Shown one piece after another: positions 1-8,200 of a stretch of DNA of 64,000 bases; the first letter of the stretch is position 1, and the number at the start of each line of letters is the position of its first letter. This DNA comes from Mucilaginibacter sp. (GTDB lineage: Bacteria > Bacteroidota > Bacteroidia > Sphingobacteriales > Sphingobacteriaceae). Location: assembly GCF_028288185.1 (NCBI RefSeq), contig NZ_JAQBOF010000024.1, positions 38,385-102,384 of the forward strand. Direction: 5' to 3'. Both the position numbers and the translations under genes were made by a program. Below the pieces are notes generated by a model that saw nothing but the letters and a program-made list of their open reading frames with translations, had not been told where the DNA came from and did no database searches.

Positions 1-582
1 AAGTGGACGAAACTGGAAACCTGGCCCGGCCCACCACGTATGTTAAGTGTGGCCGGTTCATTAAACGGTTCGTTCTATTTATTTAGTGGTACAGACCTGG
101 AAGATAAAAATGGCGCGGCGCATCGCAAATATTTAAAGGATGCTTATGCCTATACACCAGGTAAGGGTTGGAAAAAACTGGCTGATCTGCCTTCGCCAGT
201 GGTAGCGGCGGCTGGCCCGGCATTGGCTTATGGTAAAAATGAATTGTTGGTTTTTGGTGGCGATGATGGTGTATTGGCAGATAACGCGTCTACACTAAAA
301 GAAAAGCATCCGGGGTTTTCTGATGCGATATTGAGCTATCAAATTATAACCAATAAATGGAACATAGCCGGTCATATTAAAACCCATAAGTTAGCTGATG
401 CCGCCGAAAATCCTAATAAAAGCCTATGGGCACCGGTGACAACTACATCTGTATCATGGCATGGCGACCTGGTATTTCCCGGCGGCGAGGTGCGCCCGGC
501 AGTGCGCACACCAAGAGTATTAGTTGCACATATAAAAACATCGCCATTAATAAATAAGGACACAAATGGAATTAAAAAATAA
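1..582 (+). CDS. nanM: Kelch-type sialic acid mutarotase-like protein, 5' partial
   Basis: The frame is open from base 1, so the gene starts before the window; 193 C-terminal residues are visible. It carries kelch/galactose-oxidase-like beta-propeller repeats (FYLFSG, LLVFGG, DLVFPGG, each followed by a segment with W or Y). The best match from memory is the cyclically permuted N-acetylneuraminate epimerase family, which converts alpha-sialic acid to the beta form before or during uptake. The next gene, an MFS transporter, overlaps its end by 17 bp, and sialidase and lyase genes follow, which supports a sialic acid role. The mutarotase call rests on context plus the kelch fold. Other kelch proteins cannot be excluded because the N-terminus is missing. 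Confidence 0.7.
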   Translation, partial: KWTKLETWPGPPRMLSVAGSLNGSFYLFSGTDLEDKNGAAHRKYLKDAYAYTPGKGWKKLADLPSPVVAAAGPALAYGKNELLVFGGDDGVLADNASTLKEKHPGFSDAILSYQIITNKWNIAGHIKTHKLADAAENPNKSLWAPVTTTSVSWHGDLVFPGGEVRPAVRTPRVLVAHIKTSPLINKDTNGIKK

Positions 583-1816
583 ACGCCCGGCCGGATGGTT
601 TTACCCATGGGCAATAGTGGGGATACTATGGCTGGTGGCTTTTCTTAATTACTTTGACCGCAATTTGATCGCCTCTATGCGCGACCCGATTGCTGCCGAA
701 TTTAAATTAACGGATGCGCAATTTGGATTATTAACAACTGTGTTCTTATTGTCGTATGGGATATTAAGTCCGCTGGGTGGTTACCTGGCAGATAAGTATG
801 GCCGTAAACGGATCATTGTATTTAGCGTATGCGTATGGTCTGCAGTAACATTGTGGACCGGTTTTGTATCGTCTTTTCCTGAAATGTTGGTTGCCCGTGT
901 AATTATGGGTATCAGCGAGGCTTGTTACATCCCCGCAGGACTGGCCATGATAGCCGATTACCATAAAGGTAAAACACGCTCATTGGCCACAGGCTTGCAC
1001 ATGAGTGGTTTATATGCTGGGCAGGCTTTTGGTGGCGTTGGTGGTTATATGTCTATACTATGGGGCTGGCGTTATGGTTTCCAAATGATAGGTTTGTTTG
1101 GTGTGGTGTATGGCATCATATTGATTTATTTTTTGCACGATAATAAAAATAAGCGTGGCGATGAAACGGTATCAACCAACCCGGAAATAGTAGCCGAAGA
1201 ACGACTAGGCCTTTTCCAAACTATAAAAATGCTGGTGTCCGAAAAATCATTCCTGGTGCTGCTGTTTTATTTCTGCATGCTGGGCATTGTTAACTGGATG
1301 ATATACGGTTGGCTGCCTACGTTTTTAAAAGAACATTTTACTTTGGGCTTGGGCAAAGCCGGCCTATCGGCAACGGGATACGTACAAATAGGCTCATTTA
1401 TGGGGGTATTGCTGGGCGGTATTGTGGCCGATAGATGGTTCCGTACCAACAAACGGAGTAGGTTGTATATGATTGTTATCGGCTTTACATTGGGTGGGCC
1501 GTTCCTGTTTTTAATGGCATCGACCCATGTATTTACCATTGCTGTTGTTGCCATGATCATTTACGGATTGGCGCGCGGTATTAATGATAGTAACTTGATG
1601 CCTATACTCTGCCAGGTGATAGATGGAAAATACATCGCCACCGGCTACGGTTTCCTCAACTTTTTAAGTACTATAATTGGCGGCATAATGGTGTACATAG
1701 GCGGCATGATGATGGATGCGCATATCAGCTTGGCCATTATTTATGAAGTATCAGCCGTATTTATGGTGATAGCCGCATGGTCATTGTTAAGAATAAAGAT
1801 CAGCAGTAAAAGCTAA
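566..1816 (+). CDS. nanT: MFS transporter, probable sialic acid permease
   Basis: This 416-residue inner-membrane protein has about 12 hydrophobic segments and the MFS loop signature between helices 2 and 3 (GGYLADKYGRKR, about residues 70-81). The N-terminal LNYFDRN motif is typical of the anion:cation symporter/sugar acid branch. It probably imports free sialic acid by proton symport. The start codon lies inside the last 17 bp of the mutarotase-like gene, which suggests translational coupling. The convergent esterase gene ends only 4 bp after its stop. The substrate is inferred from the neighbours (mutarotase, sialidase, lyase); the sequence alone would also fit a hexuronate or other sugar-acid carrier. 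Confidence 0.75.
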   Translation: MELKNKRPAGWFYPWAIVGILWLVAFLNYFDRNLIASMRDPIAAEFKLTDAQFGLLTTVFLLSYGILSPLGGYLADKYGRKRIIVFSVCVWSAVTLWTGFVSSFPEMLVARVIMGISEACYIPAGLAMIADYHKGKTRSLATGLHMSGLYAGQAFGGVGGYMSILWGWRYGFQMIGLFGVVYGIILIYFLHDNKNKRGDETVSTNPEIVAEERLGLFQTIKMLVSEKSFLVLLFYFCMLGIVNWMIYGWLPTFLKEHFTLGLGKAGLSATGYVQIGSFMGVLLGGIVADRWFRTNKRSRLYMIVIGFTLGGPFLFLMASTHVFTIAVVAMIIYGLARGINDSNLMPILCQVIDGKYIATGYGFLNFLSTIIGGIMVYIGGMMMDAHISLAIIYEVSAVFMVIAAWSLLRIKISSKS

Positions 1817-1820
1817 TAGC

Positions 1821-2729
1821 TTATTGATAAAAGTGGTTTTGCAATAACCAGTTATAGCAACGGTCCATCCATTTATCTTGTGTGGTAGCGTTGTTCATGC
1901 CGAAGCCATGGCCGCCTTCCTGGTAAATATGTATCTCGGCCTTTACACCGTGCTTTTGCAGCGCGGTAAAATAATTAATGCTGTTAGCTACCGGCACTAC
2001 TTTATCATTACCTGCCTGTACCAAAAATGCGGGTGGGGTATCAGTAGTTACTTGTAGTTCGTTAGAATATTCTCTTATTTTTTCAGAAGTCGCATTTTCA
2101 CCAATCAACGCTTTCTTAGATCCCTTATGCAAAATACTATCCTGGAAAGTAATTACCGGGTATATCAGCAATGAAAAATCGGGTCTAAGGCTGATATTCT
2201 TTGGATTGTCAATAACCGTTTTTTGGTAATGAGTAGATAGTGTTGATGCCACATGCCCACCTGCAGAAAACCCCATAATACCAACTTTGGCGACATCAAT
2301 ATGCCACTCTATAGCATGCTCACGCACCAATTGTATAGCGCGTTGTGCATCCTGTAGCGGGCCAATCTCACGGTTTACCATTATGATATCGCTTGGCAAC
2401 CTGTATTTTAAAACAAAAGCCGCGATACCATGAGCCGCAAAATCGCGGGCTACGTGTGCGCCTTCATCGTTCACCACTAAATAAGAGTAACCGCCGCCGG
2501 GGCAAATAATAATAGCGGTGCCGGTGGCTTTTGATGGTTCGGGTAAAAAGGCGGTTAATGTGGGATCTGTTACCTTGCTTACCTTGCCTCTTTTGGAGGT
2601 AGTGTCATTCAACTCATGTACATCGTTCGGTTTTGAGTTAGGCACATTTTTATATAGGTGGATAACGGTTTGCGCTTTTAATAAAGAGGCCGACAAAACC
2701 AGCCCCAGGGCAATAAATATTTTTTTCAT
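1821..2729 (-). CDS. Secreted alpha/beta-hydrolase, acetyl-esterase-like
   Basis: The start is taken at the ATG at 2729, because the signal peptide (MKKIFIALGLVLSASLLKAQ) begins there; the open frame extends 8 codons upstream. The mature part is an alpha/beta-hydrolase of about 280 residues with an oxyanion motif CPGGG (76-80), nucleophile elbow GFSAG (Ser155), a likely Asp in GNDKVVP and a His in EGGHGFG near the end. The family includes acetylxylan esterases and other carbohydrate esterases. Lying in the sialic acid cluster, it may remove O-acetyl groups from sialic acids before lyase cleavage; this is inference. It is transcribed against the neighbouring nan genes from a short shared upstream region with the sialidase gene. 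Confidence 0.8.
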   Translation of the reverse strand: MKKIFIALGLVLSASLLKAQTVIHLYKNVPNSKPNDVHELNDTTSKRGKVSKVTDPTLTAFLPEPSKATGTAIIICPGGGYSYLVVNDEGAHVARDFAAHGIAAFVLKYRLPSDIIMVNREIGPLQDAQRAIQLVREHAIEWHIDVAKVGIMGFSAGGHVASTLSTHYQKTVIDNPKNISLRPDFSLLIYPVITFQDSILHKGSKKALIGENATSEKIREYSNELQVTTDTPPAFLVQAGNDKVVPVANSINYFTALQKHGVKAEIHIYQEGGHGFGMNNATTQDKWMDRCYNWLLQNHFYQ

Positions 2730-2771
2730 AATATGGACTAATTGGTAAACCAAATATAAAATAAATTCGCT

Positions 2772-2788
2772 ATTATGTAGAACATAAT
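2772..2788. promoter_or_regulatory. 17-bp inverted repeat, candidate operator
   Basis: The sequence ATTATGT-AGA-ACATAAT is a perfect 7+3+7 inverted repeat in the 110-bp region between the divergent esterase and sialidase genes. It is 43 bp from the esterase start and 51 bp from the sialidase start. Its size fits a dimeric repressor such as a GntR-type regulator. No nan regulator gene is visible in the window, so the partner is unknown. Confidence 0.35.
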
Positions 2789-2839
2789 GATATATTTGGC
2801 TTCAGAAAGTTTTTATACTTGTAGAAATAGACCGTTAAA

Positions 2840-5140
2840 ATGAAAATACGTTTTGTTAACCTGCTATTTGTGATAGTTTCATTATTATTAGCTATCCCCG
2901 CAAAAATAATTGCGCAAAAAGCAAAGCCCGCACTCGCCCCCCCTGAATATGCCGCTCAGAAAATATTTACCGGTGGCGAAGGGGGCTATCATTCTTACCG
3001 TATACCATCATTGGTCAAATCGGTAGCACATGGTTATTTACTGGCTATTTGCGAAGGTCGTAAAGAAAGCAATAAGGATTATGGCAATATAGACGTGGTT
3101 TGTAAACGCTCATTAGATAACGGCGCAACCTGGAATACTTTACAAGTTATTGCTGATCCGGGTAATTATACCATGGGCAACCCTACTACGGTTGTAGACC
3201 AAACCACCGGCAAAATATTTGTATTTATGGTGCGTAATGATTCTACTCATTACACTAACTCTGATAATACGCAGCTTGCTTTTGCTACGGGCGACAGGAC
3301 AATTTATTATTCTTCAAGCACGGATGAAGGGGCAACCTGGTCTAAGCCTATAAATGTAACTGCTACCACCCAACCTGCCGGTATGGCCAATGATTGGATA
3401 GGGCCCGGCGTTGGCATACAGAAGATCCATGGCGCGGATAAAGGCTATTTAATTATCCCGGCCTATGGCAGGAATATTTATAGTACAGACCATGGCGCTA
3501 CCTGGACAACCGCTGTAATTGCCACCGGCACCAAAAAATCAACAGAAGCCACGATCATAGAAAAGTTAAATGGCGACTTGATACGTAATGACAGGCCTAC
3601 TACTACCTTACCAAAGTTCAGGCAAGTGTCAACAGGTTCGATAGAGGGTGGTTTCAATAACTGGACATCACATTTAGGTTTGCCCGACCCGACAAGTGAA
3701 GGTTCTGTTTGGCGATATAATGACCCGGAACCTAACCGGATATTATTTTTAAACGCGGCCAGCCAAAAAACACGCACTACCATGAAAATACGGATAAGCT
3801 ACGATGAGGGAAATTCTTATCCGGTAGGGCGGGATATACCTGTTTTTGGTACGGAGCCGGGTAAATTGGGCGGATATTCAAGCCTAACCAAAACGGCCGA
3901 CCGTCATGTGGGGGCGTTGATAGAGTATAACGAAGATGTAAAAAGCAACAATACCAGTAACCGATCTATTGTATTTAGCAAGTTTAATTTACCATGGATA
4001 TTAAATGGCGTGGACGAAGCTACGGCATCTACCAAAGTTGCTGCTGCTCCGGTGGCTTTAGCACCGGTGTTGCCTGCATTGACAGAATCTTTAAACTATA
4101 TTTATAAGCCCGGCGATAATGGCTATGCTTGTTTCCGCATACCGGCTATAATTACTACAAAAAGCGGTATGTTGCTGGCATTTGCCGAAGGACGCAAAAA
4201 AGATTGCGGCGACGCTGGTGATATTGACCTGGTACTAAAACGATCTGCCGATGGCGGTAAAACATGGAGCGCCGTGCAAGTAGTTTGGACCGACTCGACC
4301 AATACCTGCGGCAACCCGGTGCCCATTCAGGATGCCAGTACAGGAAAGATCTGGTTGCTAAGCACCTGGAATTTAGGTGCCGATCATGAAAAAGACATCA
4401 AAGCATCAACCAGTAAAAATAGCCGTTGTGTTTATGTGCTTTCATCGGGTGATGAAGGCAAAACCTGGTCTACAGCCAAAGAAATAACCAAAGATGTAAA
4501 GCTGCCGGGCTGGACCTGGTATGCAACCGGGCCTTGCCATGGCGTACAAATATCTACCGGAAAATATAAGGGCCGTTTGGCTGTTCCGGTAAATCATATT
4601 GAAGCTGCCAGCGGTAAAAACTTTGTACATATCATTTATTCGGACGACCACGGCGCAACCTGGAGATTAGGCAACAATACGCCACAGGATAAAACTAACG
4701 AAGCAACACTAGCCGAAATATCAAAAGGAAATTTAATGCTGAACATGCGTAATGCAGACCGTACTTTAAAAACCAGGCTAACGGCTATTAGTACCGATGG
4801 CGGCCAAAACTGGGGTAATGTACAAACCGATACTACATTAATTGAGCCGGTATGCCAGGGCAGTTTGTTAAATTATCCTTTAACAAAAAAGAAATCAGTA
4901 TTGTTGTTTATCAATCCGGCTAATAAATTGTTGCGTGCAAATGTAACGCTTAGGGCTAGTTTTGATGATGGACGTACGTGGCCTAAAAGTCAGGTGATCT
5001 TTCCCGGCCCATCTGCGTATAGCGATATCGCAGTTTACAATAACAAGGATATTGCTTGCCTGTATGAGGCGGGTACTACTAAGGCTTATGAAGGGGTTGC
5101 TTTTAAAACCATCAACCTTGCAAATTTTACCAAACAGTAA
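2840..5140 (+). CDS. Exo-alpha-sialidase with two tandem GH33 domains
   Basis: This 766-residue exported protein has a signal peptide (1-26) and two complete sialidase beta-propellers in tandem. Domain 1 (about 40-400) has YRIP (Arg54), NIDVVCKRS with the acid/base Asp, and Asp boxes SLDNGATW, STDEGATW and STDHGATW. Domain 2 (about 415-760) has FRIP (Arg433), DIDLVLKRS, Asp boxes SADGGKTW, SGDEGKTW, SDDHGATW and STDGGQNW, the NMRN arginine and a late SAYSD tyrosine. Both domains keep a candidate Arg triad, Glu (STEAT / TNEAT) and Tyr, so both may be active. Usual GH33 enzymes have one catalytic domain of 350-400 residues. It releases terminal sialic acids from glycoconjugates, feeding the lyase downstream. 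The dioxygenase gene starts 14 bp after it, in the same operon. Confidence 0.9.
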   Translation: MKIRFVNLLFVIVSLLLAIPAKIIAQKAKPALAPPEYAAQKIFTGGEGGYHSYRIPSLVKSVAHGYLLAICEGRKESNKDYGNIDVVCKRSLDNGATWNTLQVIADPGNYTMGNPTTVVDQTTGKIFVFMVRNDSTHYTNSDNTQLAFATGDRTIYYSSSTDEGATWSKPINVTATTQPAGMANDWIGPGVGIQKIHGADKGYLIIPAYGRNIYSTDHGATWTTAVIATGTKKSTEATIIEKLNGDLIRNDRPTTTLPKFRQVSTGSIEGGFNNWTSHLGLPDPTSEGSVWRYNDPEPNRILFLNAASQKTRTTMKIRISYDEGNSYPVGRDIPVFGTEPGKLGGYSSLTKTADRHVGALIEYNEDVKSNNTSNRSIVFSKFNLPWILNGVDEATASTKVAAAPVALAPVLPALTESLNYIYKPGDNGYACFRIPAIITTKSGMLLAFAEGRKKDCGDAGDIDLVLKRSADGGKTWSAVQVVWTDSTNTCGNPVPIQDASTGKIWLLSTWNLGADHEKDIKASTSKNSRCVYVLSSGDEGKTWSTAKEITKDVKLPGWTWYATGPCHGVQISTGKYKGRLAVPVNHIEAASGKNFVHIIYSDDHGATWRLGNNTPQDKTNEATLAEISKGNLMLNMRNADRTLKTRLTAISTDGGQNWGNVQTDTTLIEPVCQGSLLNYPLTKKKSVLLFINPANKLLRANVTLRASFDDGRTWPKSQVIFPGPSAYSDIAVYNNKDIACLYEAGTTKAYEGVAFKTINLANFTKQ

Positions 5141-5154
5141 AGAATATAATACCA

Positions 5155-5934
5155 ATGAAACAAGAGGAGTTATTTAACTACCGGAAGCTGACGGATGAGG
5201 AATTAGCATCTTTTAAAGAAAGCGGCTTTTTGGTTATTAAAGGAATTGTAAAAGATGCCGGCCTGGCACAAATGCGGCAAGAATGTATGACTGCGTGGGA
5301 TAAAGAAAAAGAAGGATTTGACCCCAACAAAAGCTGGCTGCAAAATTCGTTATTGGTAAACATTCATCACCAGGCAGCAGCTGTTAGGGATTATTATTTT
5401 GATGGCCCGCTGGTTGATATTGCTACCCAGATCATCGGCCCGAATATAAAGGGCGCTACTTCGCAGTTGACTTTTAAAATGAAAGGCAATACCAAACCTT
5501 TTGGCTGGCACCAGGATAATGGCTACGGCGAGTTAGAGCCTTATAACGCCTTAACAACCCTAACCGCGTTGGATGATACGGACCGTGGCAACGGTTGCCT
5601 ATGGCTGATACCGGGAAGCCACAAAGAGGGCCAGATAAGGGTTGAACAGGATGAAATGCAGAAAAAGAGCCAATCGGAAATTGTAGTGAAGGCTGATGAT
5701 AACCTGGCTGTACCGATGGAAATGAAAGCCGGTGATGCATTGATATTTAATTGCTGGATGCTGCATAAGTCAGACGGAAATTATTCTACAGATCGCGACA
5801 GGCGTATACTGTTTTTAAGATATGCGGATGCAGACGCGGTTGAAGTTTACAATAACCGCAAACCACGTTTAGGGCGATTGGTGCGTGGCGATACAAAATT
5901 TGAAGAAGTAAAGGCTTTTGAAGCCAACATTTAA
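5155..5934 (+). CDS. Phytanoyl-CoA dioxygenase-family Fe(II)/2-oxoglutarate oxygenase
   Basis: This 259-residue soluble protein has no signal peptide. The facial triad is visible as H119-x-D121 (FGWHQDNG) and H204 (WMLHKSDG), and R216/R217 is the likely 2-oxoglutarate carboxylate ligand. Proteins of this family hydroxylate or demethylate many small substrates; the name does not imply phytanoyl-CoA here. It sits between the sialidase and the lyase genes with gaps of 14 and 12 bp, so it is almost certainly co-transcribed with them. A role in oxidising a modified sialic acid or another sugar of the host glycan is inference. No standard sialic acid pathway needs such an enzyme. Confidence 0.85.
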   Translation: MKQEELFNYRKLTDEELASFKESGFLVIKGIVKDAGLAQMRQECMTAWDKEKEGFDPNKSWLQNSLLVNIHHQAAAVRDYYFDGPLVDIATQIIGPNIKGATSQLTFKMKGNTKPFGWHQDNGYGELEPYNALTTLTALDDTDRGNGCLWLIPGSHKEGQIRVEQDEMQKKSQSEIVVKADDNLAVPMEMKAGDALIFNCWMLHKSDGNYSTDRDRRILFLRYADADAVEVYNNRKPRLGRLVRGDTKFEEVKAFEANI

Positions 5935-5946
5935 TAAATAAAAAAC

Positions 5947-6876
5947 ATGAAAATAAAAGGAATAGTTGCGGCTACATTTTCGGCTTATAAGGCGGATGGC
6001 TCATTAAATATAGAACTTATACCTACATTAGTAGATAAGCTGGTAGCCGATGGCCTTACCGGTGTTTACATTTGCGGCACCAACGGTGAAGGCCCAAACC
6101 TGACTATTGAAGAACGCATGACTGTTGCCGAGGCCTATATTAAAGCCGCTAACAAACGGCTGTTAGTATTGGTGCATGTTGGCCATACATCTATCCACGA
6201 AAGTAAAAAACTGGCAGCACATGCCGCACAACTAGGTGCCGATGCCATATCATCAATAGCGGCGTTTTACTTTAAACCAAGTACTGTACAAAACCTGGTT
6301 GATTGCATGGCCGAGATTGCATCGGGCGCGCCGAACCTGCCTTTTTACTATTATCACATGCCAACTTTAACCGGTGTGGGTATGGATATGGTTGACTTTT
6401 TAAAATTAGGCGAAGAGAAGATACCTAACCTTGCCGGTATTAAATATACCGCTTCAACCCTGCATGAGTACCAGGCCTGCCTAGGTTATAAAAATGGAAA
6501 ATTTGATGTACTATCGGGCTATGACGAAATGTTGTTGCCCGCCTTGGCAGTAGGCGCAGAAGGTGCTATTGGTAGTACCTATACATTTGCTGCCCCGGTT
6601 TACCTGCGTATTATTGAACTATTTCGCGCCTGTAAGATCGAAGAGGCACGTGCATTGCAGGCAAAGGTGATCGACTTTATAAGGGCCATTATTAAGCATC
6701 CATCAATTGCCGCGCAACGTGCCATTGTGAAGATGTTAGGTATTGATCTGGGTAACCCGAGATTGCCGTTAGTCGGCTTATCAGATACCGCATATAACGA
6801 GCTAAAAGCCGACCTGGAAGAAATAGGATTTTTTGATTTATTGAAAATGTACTCGGCGGTTAAGCAGATGGCTTAA
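5947..6876 (+). CDS. nanA: N-acetylneuraminate lyase (DapA/NanA family)
   Basis: This is a 309-residue class I aldolase of the dihydrodipicolinate synthase superfamily. GTNGEG (44-49) binds the pyruvate carboxylate, Lys166 (AGIKYTA) forms the Schiff base, and the tyrosine lies in FYYYHMP (134-136). The GTNGEG variant and the YYHMP motif fit N-acetylneuraminate lyase rather than DapA, and the gene closes the sialidase-dioxygenase operon. It splits N-acetylneuraminate into N-acetylmannosamine and pyruvate in the cytoplasm. Genes for the next steps (ManNAc kinase or epimerase) are not in the window and may lie upstream of base 1. A hairpin follows the stop codon. Confidence 0.88.
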   Translation: MKIKGIVAATFSAYKADGSLNIELIPTLVDKLVADGLTGVYICGTNGEGPNLTIEERMTVAEAYIKAANKRLLVLVHVGHTSIHESKKLAAHAAQLGADAISSIAAFYFKPSTVQNLVDCMAEIASGAPNLPFYYYHMPTLTGVGMDMVDFLKLGEEKIPNLAGIKYTASTLHEYQACLGYKNGKFDVLSGYDEMLLPALAVGAEGAIGSTYTFAAPVYLRIIELFRACKIEEARALQAKVIDFIRAIIKHPSIAAQRAIVKMLGIDLGNPRLPLVGLSDTAYNELKADLEEIGFFDLLKMYSAVKQMA

Positions 6877-6882
6877 TAAATT

Positions 6883-6917
6883 ATGCAGTGTAAAGGTAAT
6901 GTCCTCTTACACTGCAT
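6883..6917. terminator. Hairpin between convergent nanA and rhaB
   Basis: ATGCAGTGTAA and TTACACTGCAT form a perfect 11-bp stem with a 13-nt loop. It lies directly after nanA, and the stop codon of the convergent kinase gene is part of the right arm, so it may serve both operons. There is no long T run. Confidence 0.5.
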
Positions 6918-8199
6918 AGTTTGATCCTGAATAATATTTAAGATTGATCAGGTCGTGTGGTATGGGTTTGGTGTTCCAGCAATTATGTATAGCCAATGCC
7001 GTACCCATAGCCGTTGCCTGCGCCATTGATGCGGCATAAACCTCTAACTGCGGGAAAGCCGCTGCCAGTAAATGCATAAACACCGAGTTTTTGCTAAACC
7101 CGCCGTCCACAAAAATGCGTTTTACGGGCGTATCTTTTAATACATAACCGGTAGATATCTTTTGCTTGTCTATCAGGTCATGCATTAACTTATAATAGGC
7201 AACTACATCCGGTTCAGACACATTGATATCATAAGGTATATTGCGGTATTTGATTACATCATGCCCAAATTCTTCTGCAATTTGTTTGATGCCCTGGTCA
7301 TACTCATGCCCGCTAAAAAGACGGGATGCTTTTACGGGTTTACCTTTGTATTGAATATAGTTTAAACAATCATTAGCCAACTCTTCAGGTGTTAACGGCG
7401 ATTGGTTAAAAGGATTTAAACTGATTGACCACGTACCGGTTGAAAGTAAAATAAAAGGTTCATGAAAACTCGCAAGGTACGGGATCAATGCTGCCGAGCT
7501 ATCATGAAGACCAATGCCGGCTTGATACCAACGTCCATTAAAATACGATGGAATTCTTTCATCAGCCGGGGCAATTGGCGCCAGAATTTTATCAAGACCT
7601 TCTTGCTTTACCCAATCGTGGTAATCATTTTTCTCAAAATCCCACAGCGCGGTATGACAGCCAATACTGGTCATATCAGAGAAAGTTTTTCCCGTTAGCA
7701 AATAGCTCAGATACTGAGGTAAGTGCAAACCATATTCAATGCGCTTAAACAGCTCAGGTTTTTGATATTTGATGCGATACAATTGCAGGCCCGAATTCAA
7801 ACTTTCCAAAGCCGGCGAAGCCGTTTTGAAAGCAATATCGGCCTCGTCGCCATAGGTATCATAAAATTTCTTTTTGATATCCTCCGGGTAGGGTTTCAGG
7901 TAATTGTACAGCGGCACTACCGTGTTACCGTCCTTGTCCAGATAGACAAAGCTGGCGCCGTAAGCCGAAAAGTTAACCGCCTTTACTTCAAATTGCTCCA
8001 GGCGGCTAACTTCATTCAATGCATCGAATACCGATTTTTTAAGCGTGTCCAGATTTTCGCAGGCAAAGCCGTCCTCATCAACTATCTCATTAAACCTGGC
8101 CGAGCGTTCAAAAACAATGTTATAGCTCTCATCAAAAAGAAAGAGCTTTTTATTCGTTTTGCCCACATCAAAAACCGCTATAACTGGTGTAGGTTGCAT
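6907..8199 (-). CDS. rhaB: L-rhamnulokinase (FGGY family)
   Basis: The 430-residue cytoplasmic kinase has the ASKHA fold: the N-terminal phosphate-1 motif FDVGKTNKKLFLF (about 10-22), a LLSTGTWS segment and the C-terminal DGGFSKNSVF adenosine motif. FGGY kinases are usually 450-500 residues, so this is a compact member. It phosphorylates L-rhamnulose to L-rhamnulose-1-phosphate. It is the last gene of the rhamnose operon, starting one base after the isomerase stop codon, which implies coupling. The assignment to rhamnulose rather than another ketose rests on the operon. Confidence 0.88.
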   Translation of the reverse strand: MQPTPVIAVFDVGKTNKKLFLFDESYNIVFERSARFNEIVDEDGFACENLDTLKKSVFDALNEVSRLEQFEVKAVNFSAYGASFVYLDKDGNTVVPLYNYLKPYPEDIKKKFYDTYGDEADIAFKTASPALESLNSGLQLYRIKYQKPELFKRIEYGLHLPQYLSYLLTGKTFSDMTSIGCHTALWDFEKNDYHDWVKQEGLDKILAPIAPADERIPSYFNGRWYQAGIGLHDSSAALIPYLASFHEPFILLSTGTWSISLNPFNQSPLTPEELANDCLNYIQYKGKPVKASRLFSGHEYDQGIKQIAEEFGHDVIKYRNIPYDINVSEPDVVAYYKLMHDLIDKQKISTGYVLKDTPVKRIFVDGGFSKNSVFMHLLAAAFPQLEVYAASMAQATAMGTALAIHNCWNTKPIPHDLINLKYYSGSNYAV

Positions 8200-8200
8200 G

